From assembly GCA_963741995.1 (NCBI GenBank), contig CAVUKI010000001.1, forward strand, positions 992,001 through 1,056,000: 64,000 nt of DNA. Reading direction: 5' to 3'. Shown here piece after piece: positions 35,890-43,283 of the stretch. Position numbers and translations under genes: made by a program. This DNA comes from Bog-473 sp963741995 (GTDB lineage Bacteria > Actinomycetota > Acidimicrobiia > Acidimicrobiales > RAAP-2). The notes below the pieces were generated by a model, which saw nothing but the letters and a program-made list of their open reading frames with translations, was not told the origin of the DNA and ran no database searches. Position 1 is the first letter of the stretch. Each line of letters starts with the position of its first letter.

Positions 35890-36783
35890 TCACTGTTCCT
35901 CGCCCCGCAGGAAACGCTCCAGCTCCGCCGCGATCTCGTCTCCCGACGGCACGGCGTCGACCCCCATCGCGTTGCCCTCCGATGCGTCGATGTTCTCCTC
36001 GAGCTTGCGCACCATGGCCTGGTGCTCGGCGTTGTCGGCGATGAGCTGGTCCACCTGGCGCCGCGAGCTGTCGCCCGCCCGGCGCAGCGCGGAGGAGTCC
36101 AGCGACAGGGAGCCCACCGAGGCGAGCCCTTCGATGAGCGCCGCGCTCGCCTCGGGGAACGGCATGCCCGCCACGTAGTGGGGGACCCGGGCCCACAGGC
36201 TGACGGCAGGCGTCCCGTTGGCACCGAAGGCCATTTCCAAGGCAGCCAATACGCCGGCGGGCACCTCGAGTTCGCCCTGCACGATCCCGACCTGCTCAAT
36301 GAGATTGGCCGACTCGGCCGGGGCGGTGGCCGCCAGCTTCACGGGTCGCGTGTGGGGCGCCGGCGCCGGGAAGGCACCCAGGCCCACCACCATGCGGACG
36401 CGCCAGGAGCGGGCCAGCCCCACCACCGCGTCGGTGAAGGCGCGCCAGTGGAAGTCGGGCTCGGGCCCGACCAGGAAGAGCATGTCGCGCCCGGATTCGT
36501 CCGTCCCCTGCCGCACGACGGTGCGAGGCCAGTTCAGATCGGTCGTGATGCCGTTGACGATGCGCGCCACGGGGCGCCGGGCCCGCTGGTCGAGGAAGTG
36601 CTCGCCGTTGAACGTGACGATGGGCTCGGTATGGCTCTGCCCGAGCAACGTGGCGATGGCCGTCGTGGCGCCGAGGCCGGCGTCGACCCAGCCCTCCAGT
36701 GCCACGACCAGGATCGGTTCCCGCAGGACGGCTTCTTGGTGGACCTCGAAGATCTCGGTGAGCCCGTTGCCCTCGGGGCTCAC
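35890..36783 (-). CDS. PAC2 family protein (proteasome-assembly-chaperone-like)
   Basis: 297 residues. PILVVALEGWVDAGLGATTAIATLL near the start, VARIVNGITTDLNWP, LGAFPAPAPHTRPV in the middle and VPHYVAGMPFPEASAALIEGL match the PAC2/DUF75 (PF09754) family, widespread in actinobacteria with a possible ATP-grasp or chaperone context. The C-terminal 70 residues are a coiled region (RRQVDQLIADNAEHQAMVRKLEENIDASEG). GTG start overlaps the stop of the phosphotransferase gene (GTGA), so the two are coupled. Confidence 0.85.
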   Translation of the reverse strand: MSPEGNGLTEIFEVHQEAVLREPILVVALEGWVDAGLGATTAIATLLGQSHTEPIVTFNGEHFLDQRARRPVARIVNGITTDLNWPRTVVRQGTDESGRDMLFLVGPEPDFHWRAFTDAVVGLARSWRVRMVVGLGAFPAPAPHTRPVKLAATAPAESANLIEQVGIVQGELEVPAGVLAALEMAFGANGTPAVSLWARVPHYVAGMPFPEASAALIEGLASVGSLSLDSSALRRAGDSSRRQVDQLIADNAEHQAMVRKLEENIDASEGNAMGVDAVPSGDEIAAELERFLRGEEQ

Positions 36784-37847
36784 GGGGCGGTCTCCAATGC
36801 CTCGGCCGCCATCTCGAAGAGGCGCCCGATCTGCAGCGGGAATCCCTCGACGCTGCCCTGGTCGCCCGCACCGGCGCCGGCCACGTAGCGGGCGTAGACG
36901 CCCTGCAGAATGCAGGCCAGCTTCCAGTATCCGAAGGCCTGGTAGTAGCCGATCCCCGAGACGTCGAGGTCGGACACGGCGTCGTAGCGCTCCTGGATCT
37001 GCGCCTTGGTGGAGAATCCGGGGGCGGTGGTCGGCGAGAGCCCGAGCACCGCCATGGCGTCGCCCGGGTCGGACCAGTAATCCATCAACAAACCGAGGTC
37101 GGCGAGCGGGTCCCCGAGGGTGCAGATCTCCCAGTCGAGAATGGCCCGGACGGTGCCGTCGTCGGCGAGCACGACGTTGTCCATGCGGTAGTCGCCGTGC
37201 ACGACGGATGTCCGCTGCTGTTTGGGGATGCGTCGGGCCAGCTCGTCGCTCACCCGCTCGACGAGCCCGCCGTGATCGACGCCCTCGACCTGCATCTGCT
37301 CGTACTGCCCGCGCCAGCGCTTGAGCTGACGCTCGATGTACCCCTCATGCCGTCCCAGATCGCCCAGGCCGACCGCGTCGGGGTCGACGGCGTGCAGCGC
37401 GGCCAGCGTGTCGGCCATGTGGCCCCCGACGACGCCCCTGGTCGCCTCGTCGAAGGCGGCCTCGGCCTCGGGTGCGCTGCGCAGGATGTGGCCCTCGACG
37501 AACTCCATCACGTAAAAGGGCCGTTCGTTGACCGCTTCGTCGGTGCACAGCCCGACGGTGACCGGAACGGGGATCCCCGCCGGTCCGAGTGAGGTCATGA
37601 GCCGGTACTCACGCGACATGTCGTGGGCGGTGGGCAGCACGTGGTGCAGCGGCGGACGGCGCAGGGCCCAGGCCTGCCCCGCGGCATCCTCCACGCGGTA
37701 GGTGAGGTTGGAGCGGCCGCCGGCGATCAACGTGAAGGTCAGCGGCAGGCTGATCTCGGGCAGCTGCCCCACCATCCAGTCGGTGACCTCGGCCTGGTGA
37801 ATGCCTTCCGGCGCCTGCGACACGCGAACGACGCTAATCGGTGCCAC
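36780..37847 (-). CDS. Phosphotransferase (APH / choline-kinase-like) family protein
   Basis: 355 residues. Kinase-like fold with IAGGRSNLTYRVED (G-loop), VMEFVEGHIL hinge, catalytic VVHGDYRMDNVV (HxDxxxxN) and metal-binding ILDWEICTLGDPLADL. The family is the ACAD10/11-like APH group, often near acyl-CoA dehydrogenases in actinobacteria, proposed to phosphorylate hydroxyacyl-CoA. ATG 37847; alternative starts at MVGQLP are less likely. Coupled to PAC2 downstream; upstream is a divergent thioredoxin gene about 120 bases away. Confidence 0.88.
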   Translation of the reverse strand: MAPISVVRVSQAPEGIHQAEVTDWMVGQLPEISLPLTFTLIAGGRSNLTYRVEDAAGQAWALRRPPLHHVLPTAHDMSREYRLMTSLGPAGIPVPVTVGLCTDEAVNERPFYVMEFVEGHILRSAPEAEAAFDEATRGVVGGHMADTLAALHAVDPDAVGLGDLGRHEGYIERQLKRWRGQYEQMQVEGVDHGGLVERVSDELARRIPKQQRTSVVHGDYRMDNVVLADDGTVRAILDWEICTLGDPLADLGLLMDYWSDPGDAMAVLGLSPTTAPGFSTKAQIQERYDAVSDLDVSGIGYYQAFGYWKLACILQGVYARYVAGAGAGDQGSVEGFPLQIGRLFEMAAEALETAP

Positions 37848-37968
37848 GTCACCCGGGCAGACGCCTGCGCCCTCAGCGGCCGCTCAGATCCGACCCCGAT
37901 GGGCGGGCTTCACCGGCGCCCACGTGGGACGTCGTTCCCGGCGGGAACTGCCATTAGCGTCTTGCCCG

Positions 37969-38682
37969 ATGGACGTCACAGATGAGACCTTTCAGGCCGA
38001 GGTGCTGGACCGCAGCATGACGGTGCCGGTGATCGTGGATCTCTGGGCCACGTGGTGCGGGCCCTGCAAGACGCTCGGGCCCATGATCGAGAAAGCCGTG
38101 GCCGACACCGGGGGGGCCGTCGAGCTGGCCAAGGTCAATGTCGACGACAACCCGGCGGTGTCGAGGGCCTTCAACGTGCAGTCCATCCCCGCTGTCTTCG
38201 CCCTCAGCCAAGGCCAGGTGGTGGACCAGTTCATCGGCGCGGTGCCCGAGGCGGAGATCACCGCCTTCGTGCAGCGTCTGGCGCCCGCCCCGAGTGAGGC
38301 GGACACGTTGGCCGCGGCCGGCGACGAGGCCTCGCTCCGTCACACGCTCGAGCTCGAGCCGGACCACGCCGGGGCCACCGAGGGCCTGGCGCGCATCCTT
38401 CTCGATCGGGGCGACCCTGCAGAAGCCCTTGCCCTGCTGGCGCGCCTCCCCGAGACCGAGGCCAGCCGGGTGCTGGCGGCCGAGGCCCGCCTCCTCGAAG
38501 CGGGGGTCGACGTCTCGGGCACGGACCGGGCAGAAATGGAAGCCAAATTGGACGAGCTGCTGGACCGGGTGCGCGACGACGATGCGGCCCGCCAGGAATT
38601 CGTGGACCTCCTGGAGGCCATGGGCCCCGACGACCCGCGCACCAAGGAGTACCGGCGGGCGTTGACGGCGCGCCTGTACTGA
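37969..38682 (+). CDS. Thioredoxin-domain co-chaperone (YbbN/CnoX-like)
   Basis: 237 residues from ATG 37969. Thioredoxin fold with the CxxC motif in LWATWCGPCKTLGPM, cis-Pro in SIPAVFALSQG, and a C-terminal TPR-like extension (AGATEGLARILLDRGDPAEALALLARL) as in YbbN/CnoX, which protects proteins from hypochlorous acid. Here the active site is the redox-competent CGPC, which some CnoX lack. Its stop overlaps the ATG of the folP-like gene, so both form one operon with holA. Confidence 0.87.
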   Translation: MDVTDETFQAEVLDRSMTVPVIVDLWATWCGPCKTLGPMIEKAVADTGGAVELAKVNVDDNPAVSRAFNVQSIPAVFALSQGQVVDQFIGAVPEAEITAFVQRLAPAPSEADTLAAAGDEASLRHTLELEPDHAGATEGLARILLDRGDPAEALALLARLPETEASRVLAAEARLLEAGVDVSGTDRAEMEAKLDELLDRVRDDDAARQEFVDLLEAMGPDDPRTKEYRRALTARLY

Positions 38683-39584
38683 TGGCCGCGCCGGCCACGG
38701 GGACGCCGACGACCGCGACGACCACCACCACCGACACGGCCCCACGGCTCGCCCCGTTGCTCGACCTCGGCGGCCGGCGCCACGACCTGAGGCACCGGGC
38801 GCTCGTGATGGGCATCCTCAACCGCACCCCCGATTCCTTCTACGACAGGGGCACGACGTTCGAGCTCGACAAGCTCTACACGCGAGCCGAGCAGCTGGTG
38901 GCCGACGGCGCGGACATCCTCGATATCGGAGGGGTCAAAGCGGGGCCCGGGCCCGAGGTCACCGAGTCCGAAGAGCTCGATCGCGTGGTCCCTGTCGTGG
39001 CCGGGCTGGTGGCCCGCTTCGACACACCCGTCTCGGTCGACACCTGGCGTGCCTCTGTGGCGCGCGCCTCGTACGCCCAGGGTGCGGTGATGGGCAACGA
39101 CATCAGCGGACTGGCCGATCCCGACTACGCGCCCGCCGCGGCCGAGCACGATGCAGCCGTCGTCATCACGCACATTCGCCTCGCCCCGCGGGTGGCCGAT
39201 CCTGATCCGCACTACGACGACGTCGTCACGGACGTGGCCCGCTTCCTCGCCGAACGTGCTGACGGCGCCCGCGCCGCCGGCCTCCCCGCCGAGCGGATCG
39301 TGCTCGATGCGGGACTTGACCTCGGCAAGACCGCCGAGCAGTCGCTGACGCTGCTCCGGGCGTCCTCGACGCTGGCCGCGCTGGGCTACCCGCTGCTGCT
39401 GTCGGCTTCCAACAAGACGTTCCTGGGCAAGATCCTGGATTTGGAGCTCACCGAGCGACGTGAGGCTTCCATCGGCGCGGCGGCCCTCGGCATCGCCTGG
39501 GGCTGCCGCCTTGTGCGCGTGCACGACGTCAAAGGCACCTGCCGGGCCCGCGATGTCCTCGCCGCCGTCAGCGAGGCGGAGTGA
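38682..39584 (+). CDS. Dihydropteroate synthase homologue, FolP2-type
   Basis: 300 residues. The TIM-barrel DHPS opens VMGILNRTPDSFYDRG, then DILDIGGVKAGPGPEV where classical DHPS has DIGGESTRPG, the VSVDTWRASVAR helix, and SNKTFLGKILDLELTERREAS and GCRLVRVHDV at the end. GGVKAGPG is the mark of the mycobacterial FolP2 branch, whose member in M. tuberculosis lacks normal DHPS activity, so folate synthesis is not assured. A Thr-rich N-terminus of about 25 residues is probably disordered. Coupled to thioredoxin upstream and holA downstream. Confidence 0.88.
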   Translation: MAAPATGTPTTATTTTTDTAPRLAPLLDLGGRRHDLRHRALVMGILNRTPDSFYDRGTTFELDKLYTRAEQLVADGADILDIGGVKAGPGPEVTESEELDRVVPVVAGLVARFDTPVSVDTWRASVARASYAQGAVMGNDISGLADPDYAPAAAEHDAAVVITHIRLAPRVADPDPHYDDVVTDVARFLAERADGARAAGLPAERIVLDAGLDLGKTAEQSLTLLRASSTLAALGYPLLLSASNKTFLGKILDLELTERREASIGAAALGIAWGCRLVRVHDVKGTCRARDVLAAVSEAE

Positions 39585-40597
39585 GCGCGGCCACGGCGTC
39601 CGTCTATCTGGTCAAGGGGGATGACGCCGCCTTGGTGGCCCAAGCCGTCCGCGGTCTCCTCGACGACGTGGTGGGCGACGGCGACCACGCGCTCGTCGTG
39701 GAGGAGATCGGTGGCGGTGCCGCCGACGAGCTCAGCGTCGGCGGGGTCGTCGATGCTTGCCTGACCCCACCCTTCCTGGTCGACCGGCGGGTGATCGTCG
39801 TGCGCGAGACCGGGCGCTTGCTCACCGCCGATGTCCCGCGCTTGGTCGAGGTCATCGAAGACCCTCTCCCGTCGACCGTGCTGGTGTTCGTCGGTGGGGG
39901 AGGGACCGTTCCGGCGCCACTGGTCAAGGCGATCGGCGCGGCGGGCAAGATCATCGACGTCGCGACGAGCAAGGCTGGCGACCGCAAGGCCTGGCTGCAC
40001 GATCATCTCAGGTCGGCGCCGGTCAAGCTCGAGCCGCGGGCCGCTGATCTCCTGGCCGGTCACGTCGGCGAGGATCTCGGCCGCGTCGAAGGTCTTCTCG
40101 GCGCCTTGGAGGCGGCGTACGGCGAAGGGGCGCGGATCACGGCCGACGAGCTGGCGCCGTACCTCGGGGAGGCGGGCAACGTCCCCCGTTATGAGCTGAC
40201 GGGCGCCATCGACAAGGGCGAGCCGGGGGAGGCGCTGCGGGTGCTCCACCGCATGCTCGAGGCGGGCGGCCTGGCCCCGATCCAGGTCCTCACCACCCTG
40301 CACATCCACTTCACCAACATGCTCCTGCTCGATGGTGATGACGTCAGCACGGACCGCGACGCCGCCGCTGTGCTCGGCACCGCTCCGTTCGTGGCCAAGA
40401 AGGCGCTCGAGCAATCGCGACGCCTCGGGAGCACCAGGATCGCCGAGGCGATCAACCTGATCGCGGCCGCAGACCTCGACGTGCGCGGAGCCAGCGGCAT
40501 GGACGCGGCCATTGTGGTCGAGATCCTGGTGGCTCGACTGGCCCGGCAGACCCGCCCGGTCCGGGCGTCGCGCCCGCGGGCCGGAGCCCGCCGCTAG
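39581..40597 (+). CDS. holA: DNA polymerase III delta subunit
   Basis: 338 residues from GTG 39581, overlapping the upstream TGA. VYLVKGDDAALVAQAVRGLLDDVV at the start, then VDACLTPPFLVDRRVIVVRE, the middle LLAGHVGEDLGRVEGLLGALEA (lid/AAA-like core) and C-terminal LTGAIDKGEPGEALRVLHRML are the features of HolA, the clamp loader wrench subunit that opens the sliding clamp. There is no Walker motif, as expected. The position beside rpsT is common in actinobacteria, though four genes intervene here. Confidence 0.9.
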   Translation: MSAATASVYLVKGDDAALVAQAVRGLLDDVVGDGDHALVVEEIGGGAADELSVGGVVDACLTPPFLVDRRVIVVRETGRLLTADVPRLVEVIEDPLPSTVLVFVGGGGTVPAPLVKAIGAAGKIIDVATSKAGDRKAWLHDHLRSAPVKLEPRAADLLAGHVGEDLGRVEGLLGALEAAYGEGARITADELAPYLGEAGNVPRYELTGAIDKGEPGEALRVLHRMLEAGGLAPIQVLTTLHIHFTNMLLLDGDDVSTDRDAAAVLGTAPFVAKKALEQSRRLGSTRIAEAINLIAAADLDVRGASGMDAAIVVEILVARLARQTRPVRASRPRAGARR

Positions 40598-40604
40598 AGC
40601 AGCT

Positions 40605-41003
40605 TCACCGTGGCGACGAGAACCACCAGCGGTGATTCTCGAGGTCCCGGACCCCGTACTCGCGCAGCCCGTACGGCTGGTCGGTGGGCTCGCTCTCCAC
40701 TTGCGCGCCGGCCGCCTTTACCCGGGCGAAGTGCGTGTCCACGTCGGGGACGATGACGGACAGCCCTCCATGCGAGATCGGAGAGTGCTGCGGGGAGCCC
40801 ATCTCGTGCTCAGCCGTCACCCGATGGAGCCAGATGGGCGCATCCCCGTTGCGGACCTCGGCGTGGACGACCGTGCCGTCTTCGAGTCGCTGCAGCCCAC
40901 CGGAGGTCAGGCCGAAAGTCCCGACCAGGAAGTCGTGGGCGGCTTCGATGTCCTCGTAGACGAGGATGGGGATGACCGCAGTTGTCGTGGTGGTGGTGGT
41001 CAT
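40605..41003 (-). CDS. VOC (glyoxalase-fold) family protein, bleomycin-resistance-like
   Basis: 132 residues from ATG 41003 (MTTTTTTTAVIPILVYEDI). Modules are AAHDFLVGTFGLTSGG and SVIVPDVDTHFARVKAAGAQV with C-terminal REYGVRDLENHRWWF; the E/H metal ligands are partly visible. The family includes glyoxalase-like binding proteins. It is convergent with holA (7 bases between stops) and divergent from the PNPOx-like gene. Confidence 0.82.
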   Translation of the reverse strand: MTTTTTTTAVIPILVYEDIEAAHDFLVGTFGLTSGGLQRLEDGTVVHAEVRNGDAPIWLHRVTAEHEMGSPQHSPISHGGLSVIVPDVDTHFARVKAAGAQVESEPTDQPYGLREYGVRDLENHRWWFSSPR

Positions 41004-41098
41004 GAAACAACTGTGCGCCTTGCGTCGTTGTGTGTACACCCCGAGGACGCCGCCGGTCGGTTCCGGCACCGCGAGCACCCGGGTGCTGGACTGGTCGC

Positions 41099-41608
41099 AT
41101 GCTCGAGACACCGGAAGAGATGGTGAACCTGCAGGCGCTCCTCGACGCCTCCATGGCGACCGCCGGTCCCCATCTGCGTGACATCATCACCGACGAGCGC
41201 CGCCTCAGCGCCGTGCAGTTGACGACGCGCCTGCAGGGCATGCGCCTGCTGGTGCTGGCCACGGTGACCGCCGACGGGCGGCCGCTGGCCGGGCCGGTCG
41301 ACGGCTACTTCTTGCACGGCACCTTCTGGTTCAGCTCGGGGCGGGACTCGGTGCGCGTACGCCACCTGGAGGCTCGGTCTGAGTGCAGCGCCACCCACCT
41401 TCCGGGAGAGGAGCTTGCCGTCACTGTGCACGGGAAGGCCCACCCCTTCGCCCTCGATGACCCGGCCTACGGCGAGTTTCGTCAGGCCATGCTCGACGAG
41501 TACCTCCCCAAGCAGGGTCCGGCGTTCGAGCAGTGGCTGGACGGCGCTGACGCCGTCGGCGTGCGCATCGTCCCCGAGAAGATGTTCACCTTCTCCATGG
41601 CCCAGTAG
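41099..41608 (+). CDS. Pyridoxamine 5'-phosphate oxidase-like split-barrel protein
   Basis: 169 residues from ATG 41099. Split-barrel flavin-fold features: LRGMRLLVLATVTADGRPLAGPVDGYFLHG pattern, GTFWFSSGRDSVRVRHLEARSECSATHL, then VHGKAHPFALDDP and VRIVPEKMFTFS. It probably binds FMN or F420. Function not assignable. Confidence 0.83.
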   Translation: MLETPEEMVNLQALLDASMATAGPHLRDIITDERRLSAVQLTTRLQGMRLLVLATVTADGRPLAGPVDGYFLHGTFWFSSGRDSVRVRHLEARSECSATHLPGEELAVTVHGKAHPFALDDPAYGEFRQAMLDEYLPKQGPAFEQWLDGADAVGVRIVPEKMFTFSMAQ

Positions 41609-41617
41609 AGGGCGGGC

Positions 41618-41968
41618 TCAGGCCGGTGGACAATCCGGCAGGTTGTCCCTGGCCCAGGCGGTCAGCGCCTCGAGCGCGGGCATCAAGGCCAGGCCCGACT
41701 GGGAGGCCCCGTAGGTCACCGCAACGGGGGGCCCGTGCTCCACGGTGCGCACGACCAGGCCGGCTGCCACCAGTCCGCCGAGGCGCTCCGACAAGACCGA
41801 GTCGCTGATGCCCCCCACCAGGCGCTTCAGTTCCGCAAACCCCGCGGGTCCTTGGACCAACGCGCCCAGGAGCACCCCGTTCCAGCGCTTCCCCAGGAAC
41901 CCGAAGGCCCGCGAAAGGGCGGCGTCGCAGGCCCTGGGCTCGTGCTCCACGATCGCCTTGGTGGCCAT
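41618..41968 (-). CDS. HxlR-family winged-helix transcriptional regulator
   Basis: 116 residues from ATG 41968. RACDAALSRAFGFLGKRWNGVLLGAL is the HxlR opening, with the DNA-binding helix in AELKRLVGGISDSVLSERLGGLVAAGLV and a C-terminal LTPALEALTAW-type helix. HxlR members sense quinones, aldehydes or electrophiles. On the minus strand TATAAT (41981-41976) ends seven bases before this ATG, so transcription can begin at the A of ATG: a leaderless mRNA. An ATG at 41977 overlaps the -10 box and is therefore less likely. Divergent from the nitroreductase gene it should control. Confidence 0.88.
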   Translation of the reverse strand: MATKAIVEHEPRACDAALSRAFGFLGKRWNGVLLGALVQGPAGFAELKRLVGGISDSVLSERLGGLVAAGLVVRTVEHGPPVAVTYGASQSGLALMPALEALTAWARDNLPDCPPA

Positions 41969-42020
41969 GGGCCCCATTATACCGAGCAGCCCGGAAAATC
42001 GGGGGTGCTTCTGGAATAGA

Positions 42021-42032
42021 AGTGATTCCACT
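42021..42032. promoter_or_regulatory. Candidate operator between HxlR regulator and nitroreductase
   Basis: AGTG-ATTC-CACT is a short perfect inverted repeat in the AT-rich gap (41969-42083) between the divergent genes. It lies about 53 bases upstream of the regulator ATG and 52 bases before the nitroreductase ATG. Good position for HxlR binding, but the arms are only 4 bp. Confidence 0.35.
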
Positions 42033-42083
42033 ATGTTGAGAGAGGTGACTAGTAAATACAGAGCACCTGAGGAGTGACGAGCC

Positions 42084-42722
42084 ATGACAATCACCGAAAC
42101 GGCGATCCCGCCTGTGGGTGCCGAAAATGCCTTGGGCCCTTTGAGCTCCGAAGGCCGGGCCCTTCTGTTCACCGAGGCCCGCACTGCCAACTCGTTCGCC
42201 CCTATCCCGGTGTCCGACCAGGAGCTTGCCGGCATCTGGGAGCTGGCCAAGTGGGGGCCCAGCGCGGCGAACACGCAGCCCCTCCGGGTGCTCTACGTGC
42301 GCACGCCGGAAGGGAAAGCCCGGCTGCTACCCCACATGAGCGAAGGCAACCGGGACAAGACTGCGTCCGCCCCGGCCGTGGCCGTGCTGGCTCGGGACAC
42401 TCGGTTCCACGAGCACATCCCGACCGTGCTGCCGTTCCGCCCGGAGATGCGCGAGGTGTTCGAGGAGAACGAAGAGATGCGCCACGGCATCGGCACCTTT
42501 AGCGCGGCCTTGCAGGCGGGCTACTTCATCATGGCCGTTCGGGCCAGTGGCCTCGCGGCCGGGCCCATGGGGGGCTTCGACGCTGCCGGTGTGGACGCCG
42601 AGTTCTTCCCCGACGGGCGTTGGACCAGCACCCTGGTGGTCAACATCGGGCACCCCGGCGCGGACCCTTGGTTCGAGCGGCTTCCCCGTCTGGACCATGA
42701 CGCGGTGCTCGATTGGGCCTAG
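42084..42722 (+). CDS. Nitroreductase family protein (RutE / malonic-semialdehyde-reductase-like)
   Basis: 212 residues. The FMN-binding start LFTEARTANSFAPIPVSDQELAGIWELAKWGPSAANTQPLR is typical of RutE-type nitroreductases (TRRT-like motif here EARTANSF), followed by VRASGLAAGPMGGFDAAGVD and VVNIGHPG. It reduces aldehydes, quinones or nitro compounds with NAD(P)H. The pairing with a divergent HxlR regulator is a recurrent arrangement for electrophile stress. RBS candidate GAGG lies at 42071-42074. Confidence 0.88.
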   Translation: MTITETAIPPVGAENALGPLSSEGRALLFTEARTANSFAPIPVSDQELAGIWELAKWGPSAANTQPLRVLYVRTPEGKARLLPHMSEGNRDKTASAPAVAVLARDTRFHEHIPTVLPFRPEMREVFEENEEMRHGIGTFSAALQAGYFIMAVRASGLAAGPMGGFDAAGVDAEFFPDGRWTSTLVVNIGHPGADPWFERLPRLDHDAVLDWA

Positions 42723-42829
42723 CGGTGCTGTCGCTCGACCATAAGTCCGGGCGCGCCGCATTCCGGCGCTGAGGGCTGGAGCAGGCTCGGGGGTGAGCGA
42801 GAAGGAGTGAAGAAAGAGGGTGTCCGCCG

Positions 42830-43105
42830 CTACTCGGCGGCCGACGCCTCGATCGCGGCCACCCGCCGCACCAGACGCGACTTGTGGTTCGCAGCCGTGT
42901 TCTTGTGGATGACGCCGCGGGCGGCCGCCTTGTCGATCCGCTTCACGGCCAGGCGCAGGGCCTCGACGCTGTCCTCGGCGCCGCTCTCCGCAGCCGTCAC
43001 GGCTGACTTCGCGCGGGTGCGCAGCTCGGCCCGCACCGACTTGTTGCGCAGCCGGCGCTTCTCGTTCTGGCGGTTCCGCTTGATCTGGCTCTTGATGTTG
43101 GCCAC
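42830..43105 (-). CDS. rpsT: 30S ribosomal protein S20
   Basis: 91 residues: MANIKSQIKRNRQNEKRRLRNK, then VEALRLAVKRIDKAAARGVIHKNTAANHKSRLVRRV. The basic three-helix composition and GVIHKNTAANHKSRL motif are diagnostic of S20, which binds 16S rRNA early in 30S assembly. Divergent from lepA with 178 bases between starts, which is the usual actinobacterial layout. Confidence 0.97.
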   Translation of the reverse strand: MANIKSQIKRNRQNEKRRLRNKSVRAELRTRAKSAVTAAESGAEDSVEALRLAVKRIDKAAARGVIHKNTAANHKSRLVRRVAAIEASAAE

Positions 43106-43283
43106 GTGTCGATCCTCAGTCTTCTTCGAAAGGGGGCGGCGGTGGGCCGAGGCTCACCGGTGCGGAGGACAACTGTAGCAGGTGGCGGGCCTATTTCGGC
43201 CGGCGCCACGCGGACCGGGCTGGCGCCGCATTCCCAGGCCGGCGACCGAGGTTGCCGACCTGGGCCGGTACGATCGACGGACC

